Below are positions 57,347-64,000 of a DNA stretch of 64,000 nucleotides, piece by piece. The stretch is from assembly GCF_025642785.1 (NCBI RefSeq), contig NZ_JANZKU010000019.1, forward strand, positions 1-64,000. Direction: 5' to 3'. Position 1 is the stretch's first letter; each line of letters starts with the position of its first letter. The notes under the pieces were generated by a model that saw only the letters and a program-made list of their open reading frames with translations, made no database searches and was not told the origin of the DNA. The stretch comes from Pseudomonas sp. RIT-PI-AD. GTDB taxonomy: Bacteria; Pseudomonadota; Gammaproteobacteria; Pseudomonadales; Pseudomonadaceae. The position numbers were made by a program, and so were the translations under genes.

Positions 57347-58329
57347 ACGGGACAACCATGAAAGTCGCCATCGCCATCCCCTGTTACAAAGTTCGCGCCC
57401 ATATCCTCCAAGTGCTGGCCGCCATGCCGAGCATGGTGACCAAGGTCTACGTGATCGACGACTGCTGCCCCGACGGCAGCGGCACCTTCGTCGAGGAAAA
57501 CTGCCAGGACCCGCGCGTCCAGGTGTTGCGCAACCCGGTCAACCTGGGGGTGGGCGGCGCCGTCATCACCGGCTACCGGCAGGCGATCGCCGATGGCATG
57601 GACATCGTGGTGAAGGTCGACGGCGACGGGCAGATGGACCCGCGCCTGATCCCCTATTTCGTCCGTCCGATCCAGCGCGGGCGCGCCGACTACACCAAGG
57701 GCAACCGTTTCTACCGGCACGAGTCGCTGCGCGACATGCCCAAGGTGCGCCTGATCGGCAATGCCATGCTTTCCTTCCTGTCCAAGCTGAGCTGCGGCTA
57801 CTGGAACATGATGGACCCCACCAACGGCTACACCGCGATCCATACCCATGTGTTGCAGGAACTGCCGCTGGAGAAGCTGGAAACCCGCTATTTCTTCGAG
57901 ACCGACATGCTGTTCCGCCTGAATACCGTGCGCGCGGTGGTGAAGGACATCCCGATGGACGCCATCTATGCCGACGAGACCTCGGGCTTGGACGTGCGCA
58001 AGGTGCTGCCCGAATTCGCCCGCAAGCACCTGTCGCGGCTGCTCCGCCGCTACGTCTACAACTACTGGCTGCGCGACTTCAACATCGGCTCGCTGTACAG
58101 CCTGCTGGGCACCCTGTTCGTGCTCGGCGGGACCCTGTTCGGCCTCAGCGAATGGCTGAGCAGCGACCTGCACGGGGTACCCGCCACCAGCGGAACCGTG
58201 ATGCTGGCGGGGCTGCCGATCCTGATCGGCACGCAATTGCTGATCGCCTTCCTGCACCACGACATCAGCAGCACGCCGCAGGAACCCCTGCACCCTCAAC
58301 TGACCCCGCACTCGATACCGATCGAATGA
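57343..58329 (+). CDS. GT2-family glycosyltransferase with C-terminal membrane helices
   Basis: 328 residues. An N-terminal GT-A domain resembles dolichol/undecaprenyl-phosphate sugar synthases: IPCYKVRAHILQVL, VIDDCCPDGSG, NLGVGGAVITGYRQAI and the DxD-type VDGDGQMDP. Two C-terminal hydrophobic segments (LLGTLFVLGGTLFG and LAGLPILIGTQLLIAF) anchor it in the membrane. The product would be a lipid-linked sugar. ATG at 57343 overlaps the flippase stop (ATGA); ATG at 57358 is an alternative. It continues into the GT-C gene by an ATGA overlap. Confidence 0.9.
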   Translation: MNGTTMKVAIAIPCYKVRAHILQVLAAMPSMVTKVYVIDDCCPDGSGTFVEENCQDPRVQVLRNPVNLGVGGAVITGYRQAIADGMDIVVKVDGDGQMDPRLIPYFVRPIQRGRADYTKGNRFYRHESLRDMPKVRLIGNAMLSFLSKLSCGYWNMMDPTNGYTAIHTHVLQELPLEKLETRYFFETDMLFRLNTVRAVVKDIPMDAIYADETSGLDVRKVLPEFARKHLSRLLRRYVYNYWLRDFNIGSLYSLLGTLFVLGGTLFGLSEWLSSDLHGVPATSGTVMLAGLPILIGTQLLIAFLHHDISSTPQEPLHPQLTPHSIPIE

Positions 58330-60086
58330 GCATTCGCCTCGCCTCCCTCCGGGAACCCCGATACCTCGCGCTTCTGTTCGGCCTGTGGGCACCGCTGCTG
58401 GTCCAGCAGCTGTGGTACAGGCTATCGCCGTTCGCCACGCTGCAGGCCTTCGATACGCGGGTCACCTACCTGCCCCTGGCGCGGCGTTTTCTGGAGGATG
58501 CCCCGGCGCTGTTCGCCGATCCGGCGCACCTGATCGTCGCGCCGGGTTCCTTCATCTACCTGGCGCTGTTCGGCGCGGACAACGATTTCGCGGTGCAGGC
58601 CAACCTGGTGCTCTCTGGCCTGATCCTGCTGCTGGCGTTCGACAGCCTGCGGCGCACCGCCGGCTTCGCCGCCGGAGCCGCGGTCGCCTGGCTGATCGCC
58701 GTGGCGCCGCTGCTCCCGGAAGTGCTGGTGCCGGCCCTGAGCGAGCCGCCGCAGCTGTTCTTCGTCAGCCTCTGGCTATGGTGCTCGGCGATCCTCGTCG
58801 GCACGCCGGAAAAACGCTGGCCGGTCGTCCTGGGCGGCATCGCCCTGCTCTGTTCCATCCTGGTTCGCGCCACCTACGTCTATTGGATCCTCGCCGCCCT
58901 GGGCGCCTGCGCTCTGCTGATCGGCAAAGGCTCGCCGACGGTCAGGCGCAGCGCCCGCGGGCTGCTGGTCCTGCATCTGATCGCCGGTGCCGGCGCGTTC
59001 GCCTACATCGCCTACAACAAGGTCGAGTTCGACCTGCCGATGGTGGCCACCGGCAGCGGAGCCGCGCTGTACTTCGGCAGCAACCCGGCGGTCGCGGGCT
59101 ACGAGCCGCCCTACTACGGCCTGCTGCACGATCACACGCTGGTGGTCGACGACTTCCCCCACCTGTCGCTCGAGGGCGAGCGGCGCCTGGGGAAAGTCGC
59201 CAAGGCCGTGCTGGCCGATCTGCCCGCCCCGGCCCTCGCCGAACTGCTGACGCAGAAGGCCGGCGCCACCCTGTTCTTCAGCCAGGCCACGCTGAGCCGG
59301 CATTTCTTCAACGAGCGGGCCTGGCGGGTGCTGCTCCTCAGCCTCGCCTGCTTCGGTCTGTGGAGCCACCGCCAGCGGCTGTTCGCCTGGCTGCTCGCGT
59401 GCGTGGTGGCCTACCAGCTGGCGATCCTCCTGCTGGTGATGCACAGCGCCCGTTACTCCGTCGGCGCGCTGGAGCTGCCCCTGACCCTGATGGCCGGCCT
59501 CGGCCTCGGCGCGCTCTGGCATGCGCCCCGACGCCTGCCCAGCCTGGCCGGTTTGGCCGGGGTGGCGCTGGTGGGCATGGCGCTGGGCTACCTGCACCAG
59601 CGCTACAGCCGGCCCTTGATGCCGGACCTGAGCCATGTCCATCACCAGCGCGTGGCCCGCGCCGACCCCGGCGCGCTGCGCTTCGAAGGTATCGAGGGCA
59701 ATCCTTTCAGCGCACAGGGCGGGCGGGTGACGGCGAAGGACGCCGCCATCGTCTGGCCGGGCATCGGCTTCAAGGTCTTGGGCGGTTTCCCGGTGGTGCG
59801 TTTCGACGCCCGGGACTTTTCCCCGTCCTGCGACTACCTCCAGCTGGACTACTTCAGGCCGGACGGCGAGATGCGCAGCAGCCGCTTGCGCCTCAACCAC
59901 ATGAGCCCACCCCAGACCCTGAGCATGGGCACCTTGCGGGTCGATGCGCTCGAACCCATGGGCGGCACGATGAAGGTCAGGTTCAGGTGTCCCAAAGGCA
60001 CGCTGCTGAAAGTGGACAACCTGGAAATCCACGCCGTCACCAACGCCCAGTACTACCGGGAAAAGGCCGGGCTCCCCCCACGCTGA
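58326..60086 (+). CDS. Polytopic membrane glycosyltransferase-like protein (GT-C type)
   Basis: A 586-residue protein with about 11 hydrophobic segments in the first 430 residues and a soluble C-terminal domain of about 120 residues. An early Asp in the first external loop (LQAFDTRVTYLPLARRFLED) sits where GT-C enzymes carry a catalytic acidic motif. Low similarity to named GT-C families prevents a family call. The ATG at 58326 overlaps the GT2 stop (ATGA). Together with the flippase and GT2 it forms a Gtr-like cassette that would transfer a lipid-linked sugar to a surface polymer. The acceptor is unknown. Confidence 0.72.
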   Translation: MSIRLASLREPRYLALLFGLWAPLLVQQLWYRLSPFATLQAFDTRVTYLPLARRFLEDAPALFADPAHLIVAPGSFIYLALFGADNDFAVQANLVLSGLILLLAFDSLRRTAGFAAGAAVAWLIAVAPLLPEVLVPALSEPPQLFFVSLWLWCSAILVGTPEKRWPVVLGGIALLCSILVRATYVYWILAALGACALLIGKGSPTVRRSARGLLVLHLIAGAGAFAYIAYNKVEFDLPMVATGSGAALYFGSNPAVAGYEPPYYGLLHDHTLVVDDFPHLSLEGERRLGKVAKAVLADLPAPALAELLTQKAGATLFFSQATLSRHFFNERAWRVLLLSLACFGLWSHRQRLFAWLLACVVAYQLAILLLVMHSARYSVGALELPLTLMAGLGLGALWHAPRRLPSLAGLAGVALVGMALGYLHQRYSRPLMPDLSHVHHQRVARADPGALRFEGIEGNPFSAQGGRVTAKDAAIVWPGIGFKVLGGFPVVRFDARDFSPSCDYLQLDYFRPDGEMRSSRLRLNHMSPPQTLSMGTLRVDALEPMGGTMKVRFRCPKGTLLKVDNLEIHAVTNAQYYREKAGLPPR

Positions 60087-60105
60087 CCCGTGCCGGCGGG
60101 GGCGC

Positions 60106-60606
60106 TCACTCGCCCGCCTGGCGGCGCGTCCTGAAGAATTCGCGGAGCATCTCGCCGCTCTCCTCGGCCAGCACGCCGCCTTCCACCAGCACCTGGTGGT
60201 TGAGGAAGTCCTGGCTGAAGAACTGCCCCCGGCTGATCGCCACGCCGGCCCGTGGCTCGGTGGCGCCATACACCACCCGGGCGATCCGCGAATGCACGAT
60301 CAGCCCCGCGCACATGCTGCACGGCTCCAGGGTGACGTACAGGGTGCTGCCGGGCAGGCGGTAGTTGCGGGTGGCCGCGGCCGCCGCGCGCACCGTGACC
60401 ATTTCCGCGTGGGCGCTGGGGTCGTGGGTCGAGATCGGGCAGTTGTAGCCGCGCCCGATCACTTCGCCGTCCTGCACCAGCACCGCGCCCACCGGCACTT
60501 CGCCCAGGGCCATGCCGGCACGCGCCAGGGCCAGCGCCTCGCCCATGAAGTGCAGGTCCTGGCTACGGTCGATGATTCGCGGGCGGCGCGGCGGTCTCGG
60601 TTTCAC
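60106..60606 (-). CDS. tadA: tRNA-specific adenosine deaminase
   Basis: A 166-residue zinc enzyme that converts A34 to inosine in tRNA-Arg(ACG). The zinc site reads SAHAEMVTVRAAA with catalytic His-x-Glu, and PCSMCAGLIVHSRI with the two Cys. The N-terminal stretch FMGEALALARAGMALGEVPVGAVL is canonical. I favour the GTG start at 60606, overlapping the multicopper oxidase stop (GTGA), with GAGG upstream; a later in-frame ATG (FMGEAL) would remove the family N-terminus. Confidence 0.95.
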   Translation of the reverse strand: MKPRPPRRPRIIDRSQDLHFMGEALALARAGMALGEVPVGAVLVQDGEVIGRGYNCPISTHDPSAHAEMVTVRAAAAATRNYRLPGSTLYVTLEPCSMCAGLIVHSRIARVVYGATEPRAGVAISRGQFFSQDFLNHQVLVEGGVLAEESGEMLREFFRTRRQAGE

Positions 60607-61973
60607 TTGACCTCGATGGCGGCCATCAGGCCGGTTTCCATGTGATCGATCACGTGGCAATGGAACATCCAGACGCCGGGGTTATCCGCCACCAGGGCCA
60701 CCCGCGCGGTCTCGTTCTTGCCCAGCAGGTAGGTGTCGGTGAAGTACGGCACGATGCGTTTACGGTCCGAACTCAGCACCTTGAACGCCATGCCGTGCAA
60801 ATGGATCGGGTGCTGGTACTGGGCCATGTTGCGCAGTTCGAAGATGTAGTGGCCGTTGCGCTTGAGGGTCGCGATGGGCCGGTCGGCGCAAGTCTTGTCC
60901 TTGATGTCCCAGGCGATGCCGTTGATCTGCCAGAAACTGTAGGCGCCGCCCCGCTCGACGTTGCTCGACAGCGCCGCGGTCCACTCGAAATTGAAGCGCA
61001 GGGTTTCCGCCTTCTGCAGATCCGGCTCGGGGATCGGGTTAGGCGGCAGCGCGGCCGGCCAGTCGCCGGGAGCCTGCTCGCTGGCCAGGCTCTTCAAGGT
61101 GGCCAGGCGCAGCGGCCCGTTGCGCAGGGACAGCTCGCTGCCGGCGGCGGGAACCTTCAGCGCGAGCTCGATGCGCATCCCCGGCCCCAGCCAATATTCC
61201 TTGCCCAGCGGGCGCGGCACGATGGGGTTGCCGTCCAGCGCGTAGATGCGCGCCTCGGCGCCGGGCAGGTTGAGTCGGTAGGTGACGGTATTGTCCAGGT
61301 TGAGCAGGCGCAGGCGCACCACCTGGCCGGCCGGCAGCTCGAGCACCGGCGCCGGCTTGCCGTTGAGGGTGGTGAGCCGCCCGCGTGTGCCTTCCCGGGC
61401 GGCCTCGCGGGGCACGCTGAAGGCGGTGAAGCGGCCCTCGCTGTCCACATGCCAGGTCTTCAGGCTCAGGGTGCGCTCGTGGAGGAAGCCGCTGGGTTCG
61501 CGCTCCTCGACGATCAGCGGGCCGACCAGGCCGCGCCCGAGCTGCTCGGAACTGCTGGTGTGGGGGTGGTACCAGAAGCTGCCGGCATCCGGGGTGAGGA
61601 AGCGGTAATCGAAATACTCGCCGGGCAGCACCGGCAACTGTGAGACGTAGGGCACCCCGTCCATCTCCAGGGGCAGGCGGATACCATGCCAGTGGATGGT
61701 GGTGGGCTCGTCCAGCCGGTTGATGAAGCGCACCCGCAGCCAGTCGCCCTGCCGGCAGCGCAGCTCCACGCCCGGCACCTGCCCGCCGTAGGCCCAGGCG
61801 GTGCTCGGGTGCCCAGGCACCAGCTCCACGTCGAGCGGCGCGGCGATCAGTTCGTAGTCATGGGTAGCGGCGTTCTCCGGCCGGCCCAGCCAATAGCGGA
61901 CGCCACCGGCGCCAAGGCCGACGACACCGAGTCCGGCCAGGCCGGTCAGGATTTGTCTGCGGGTGAAAGACAT
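60603..61973 (-). CDS. Multicopper oxidase family protein
   Basis: A 456-residue protein. A twin-arginine-like signal (SFTRRQILTGLAGLGVVGLGAGG) directs export. Copper ligands are visible in four places: IHWHGIRL, WYHPHTSSSEQ, QHPIHLHGMAF and FHCHVIDHMETGLM. This covers the trinuclear and type 1 copper sites of CueO-type oxidases. No methionine-rich insert is seen. It overlaps tadA by four bases. A 206-bp leader separates it from the ABC permease gene on the same strand. A role in copper or iron oxidation is inferred. Confidence 0.92.
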   Translation of the reverse strand: MSFTRRQILTGLAGLGVVGLGAGGVRYWLGRPENAATHDYELIAAPLDVELVPGHPSTAWAYGGQVPGVELRCRQGDWLRVRFINRLDEPTTIHWHGIRLPLEMDGVPYVSQLPVLPGEYFDYRFLTPDAGSFWYHPHTSSSEQLGRGLVGPLIVEEREPSGFLHERTLSLKTWHVDSEGRFTAFSVPREAAREGTRGRLTTLNGKPAPVLELPAGQVVRLRLLNLDNTVTYRLNLPGAEARIYALDGNPIVPRPLGKEYWLGPGMRIELALKVPAAGSELSLRNGPLRLATLKSLASEQAPGDWPAALPPNPIPEPDLQKAETLRFNFEWTAALSSNVERGGAYSFWQINGIAWDIKDKTCADRPIATLKRNGHYIFELRNMAQYQHPIHLHGMAFKVLSSDRKRIVPYFTDTYLLGKNETARVALVADNPGVWMFHCHVIDHMETGLMAAIEVK

Positions 61974-62179
61974 GGGATCAGGTTCCTCGTCGGAAAGGCT
62001 TCGCGGGACCCATCAGGCGTTCGGTCCGTTCAGGTTCTGCAGACCTCGGTGCCCCTCTGGCGGGGGCCAGCTCGTCGACCCGCGCGCGGGACGGGTCGAT
62101 CGGACGCCGCGCATTCTGGCACAGCGGGCGGTGCCTTTGGCAGCGGCGCCCTGCGACACGGCGCCACCGCCGGCATCGC
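61974..62179 (-). promoter_or_regulatory. Leader region of the multicopper oxidase with hairpins and direct repeats
   Basis: Read on the minus strand, this 206-bp spacer holds a stem TCGACCCG/CGGGTCGA (62075-62099), a second hairpin around 62051-62070 and two copies of CCTGANNGGNCC (62023-62034 and 62006-62017), five bases apart. A ribosome site GAGGAA precedes the ATG. No known riboswitch class is matched; it may be an attenuator or an operator pair. Confidence 0.4.
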
Positions 62180-63763
62180 TCAGGCCCCCTGCTGACGCAG
62201 ATAGGCGCGGGTGGTGAGCAGGTAGACCGGTAAACCGGACACCAGCACCAGCAAGGCCGCATAGGGCGCCGCAGCGGCGTACTCCAGGTTCGCGGTGTGC
62301 GACCACACCGCCGTCGCCAGGGTGTCCAGGCCGGTGGGGCCGAGGATCAGGGTGGCCGTCAGCTCCTTCATGCAATCGAGGAACACCAGCACGAAGCCCG
62401 CGCCTATGGCCGGGAAGATGATCGGCAGGGTCACCCTGAGGAAGGTCGACATCGGCGTGTGGCCCAGGGTGCGCGCGGCCTCCTCCAGTTGCGGTGAGGC
62501 TTTCTCCAGGGCCACGCGGATCGGCCCCTGGGCCATCGGCATGAACAGCAGCGCATAGGCGATCAGTAGCAGGCTGGCGGTCTGGTACAGCGCCGGCACG
62601 TAGCCCAGGGCGAAAAACACCAGGGACAAGGCGATCACCAGCCCCGGCAGGGCGTGCAGCAGGTAGGGCAGGCGGTCGGCCAGCCAGGCCAGGCGCCCGT
62701 GGTAGCGCACCACCACCAGGCACACCGGCAGCGCCAGCAGGCAACTGAGCAAGGCACCGCCGAAGGACAGCGACAGGGAAGAGCCGAGGGTTTCCAGGAT
62801 GGTCATCAGCGGGAAGCTGGCGGAGCTGCCTTCGACGATCCAGAAGCCGAGCATGCTCAACGGCGTACCGCAGCCGATCGCCACCAGCGCCACCAGCGCC
62901 AGTTGCGCCGGCACCGCCCAGGCTCCCAGGCGGACCGGCGCCGAGCGCCGCGCGGCGCCCTGGCCGGTGCGGGCGAAGCCACGGCCGCGCAGGCGGAACT
63001 CGCCCCAGAGCATCAGCATGCACAGCGCCAGCAGCAGCGCGGAGAGCATGGCCGCATTGGCGTTGCTGAACTCGAGTTCGAACTGTTGGTAGATCGCCGT
63101 GGTGAAGGTCTGGTAACGCATGATCGACGGCGCGCCGAACTCCACCAGCATGTGCACCGCCACCAGCAGGCTGGTGGCCATCAGCGCCGGGCGCAGCAGC
63201 GGCAGGGTCACCCGCCAGAAAATCTGCCGGCGGTTGTAGCCGAGCATTCGCGCCGACTCTTCCAGGGCCGGGTCGAGGTTGCGCAGGGTCGCGGCCACCG
63301 GCAGGTAGATCAGCGGGTACTTCGACAGGATCATCACCAGCACGGTGCCGCCCAGCCCTTCGAACATCGGGCTGATGGAAATCCAGGTGAAACCGCTGAC
63401 GAACGAGGGAATGGCGAACGGCAGGCACAACAGCACGTTCCACTGGCGCCGCCCGCGCAGGTCGCTGCGCTCGACCAGCCAGGCCAGGGCCAGGCCGATG
63501 GTCGCGCACCCCAGGGTGACCAGCACCATCAGCTTCAGGGTGTTGGCCAGCAGGCCGAAGACGAAGGGCCGCCAGAGCAATTGCCAGGCGACCAGCAGGC
63601 CGGTCTCGGACGCCCGGGCGACCACGTAGAACAGCGGCAACGCGGCGACCAGCACCAACGCCATCAAGGGAATCCGCAGCCAGAACGGCGGCGACTTGCG
63701 CCGCCTGCGTCCCGGGCTCGCCGACGGCGCCGGAAGCGCCTGGTCCACCACCTCGGAATGCAT
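62180..63763 (-). CDS. Iron(III)-type ABC transporter permease (FbpB-like)
   Basis: A 527-residue double permease with about 12 hydrophobic segments. Each half carries a cytoplasmic EAA loop: EESARMLGYNRRQIFWRVTLP in the first half and EEAARTLGHTPMSTFLRVTLP in the second, which is the fused layout of FbpB/HitB-type Fe3+ permeases. It starts two bases after the stop codon of the adjacent binding protein gene. The ATPase is not in the window. Iron specificity is inferred from the family, not shown. Confidence 0.9.
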   Translation of the reverse strand: MHSEVVDQALPAPSASPGRRRRKSPPFWLRIPLMALVLVAALPLFYVVARASETGLLVAWQLLWRPFVFGLLANTLKLMVLVTLGCATIGLALAWLVERSDLRGRRQWNVLLCLPFAIPSFVSGFTWISISPMFEGLGGTVLVMILSKYPLIYLPVAATLRNLDPALEESARMLGYNRRQIFWRVTLPLLRPALMATSLLVAVHMLVEFGAPSIMRYQTFTTAIYQQFELEFSNANAAMLSALLLALCMLMLWGEFRLRGRGFARTGQGAARRSAPVRLGAWAVPAQLALVALVAIGCGTPLSMLGFWIVEGSSASFPLMTILETLGSSLSLSFGGALLSCLLALPVCLVVVRYHGRLAWLADRLPYLLHALPGLVIALSLVFFALGYVPALYQTASLLLIAYALLFMPMAQGPIRVALEKASPQLEEAARTLGHTPMSTFLRVTLPIIFPAIGAGFVLVFLDCMKELTATLILGPTGLDTLATAVWSHTANLEYAAAAPYAALLVLVSGLPVYLLTTRAYLRQQGA

Positions 63764-63765
63764 GA

Positions 63766-64000
63766 TCAGTTCAGCCCGACTTCACGTTGCAGATCCAGGG
63801 CGTCTTCGGCCAGGCCGATTTCGGCGGCGCTGAGCGCGGGCGGCTTCAACTGATCGTAGGGCTTGAGCAGCGGGTCGGCCGCCACGGCTTTGTTCACCGG
63901 GTATTCGGCGGACTTGCTGAGAATGGCCTTCTGCCCTTCCTCGCTGACCATGAAAGCGAGGAATTGCTGGGCCTCCTGGGGATGCTTGCTGGCCTTCACC
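63766..64000 (-). CDS. ABC transporter substrate-binding protein, C-terminal part (FbpA-like)
   Basis: The N-terminal part of this gene is beyond the right edge; the visible C-terminal 77 residues include HPQEAQQFLAFMVSEEGQKAI and EYPVNKAVAADPLLKPYDQL. That segment is typical of Fe3+-binding (FbpA/HitA) proteins near the C-terminus. It ends two bases before the permease start, so the two form one operon. Confidence 0.8.
   Translation of the reverse strand, partial: VKASKHPQEAQQFLAFMVSEEGQKAILSKSAEYPVNKAVAADPLLKPYDQLKPPALSAAEIGLAEDALDLQREVGLN

Noticed and set aside
61974-62179. TPP or fluoride riboswitch upstream of the multicopper oxidase
   Set aside because: Short matches to AACCTGA and CTGATGG exist but the required paired elements (THI-box helices; the GGGATGG half of the fluoride motif) are missing.

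Overview
The window is a GC-rich chromosomal segment of a Pseudomonas-like gammaproteobacterium, most likely related to the P. aeruginosa lineage. This rests on a core block whose order I recall from P. aeruginosa (thrC, hom, dsbC, xerD, rplS-trmD-rimM-rpsP, ffh, two membrane-associated genes, purT, purL, mltF, tadA). It is also supported by a bphO-bphP phytochrome pair and several small Pseudomonas-type hypothetical proteins. Species cannot be assigned from the sequence alone. I saw no tRNA, rRNA, CRISPR array, intact insertion sequence or prophage.

Layout. 1-8132: a truncated unknown protein at the left edge, a secreted CAP-domain protein, the efflux pump SotB, a decayed Mrr-type endonuclease, PpiC, a chemoreceptor, a short YebC-family protein and YajD. 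8296-15088: dgt with a membrane protein, small hypothetical genes, a lipoprotein, a GNAT enzyme, DUF2789 and CsbD, separated by repeat-rich spacers. 15438-21844: DUF488, a quinone-oxidoreductase-like enzyme, CvfB, a periplasmic binding protein, a TorF-like outer-membrane protein and an RsuA-like protein. 21864-26952: a light-sensing block (bphO-bphP plus a hybrid PAS kinase). 27311-34869: ergothioneine genes egtB-egtD, an S8 peptidase, a DEAD-box helicase and a Nudix enzyme. 35096-47551: the housekeeping core (threonine synthesis, DsbC, XerD, the rpsP operon, Ffh, PurT). 47656-55212: carbonic-anhydrase-like protein, two Nudix enzymes, an L,D-transpeptidase, a CDGSH protein and PurL. 55422-64000: MltF, a three-gene glycosylation cassette, TadA, a multicopper oxidase and an iron-type ABC transporter that runs off the right edge.

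Spacers carry unusual content. A REP/BIME-like palindrome family built on GTGGATAACC/GGTTATCCAC recurs at 1953-2181, 4531-4749, 13662-14088 (a 121-bp tandem array) and 14252-14280. A 117-bp MITE-like element lies at 12342-12458. Between two minus-strand terminators, 34889-35045 folds on paper into three stem-loops whose loops all carry CUCC-type anti-Shine-Dalgarno sequence, so it is a good candidate for an unannotated small RNA.

Genes that probably work together: BphO supplies biliverdin to BphP, and the neighbouring hybrid kinase may be its relay partner. EgtD and EgtB carry out the first steps of ergothioneine synthesis. Hom and ThrC complete threonine synthesis. The SMR-like flippase, GT2 and GT-C proteins at 56999-60086 form a lipid-linked sugar transfer set. 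The multicopper oxidase next to the Fe(III)-type transporter suggests a metal-handling group.
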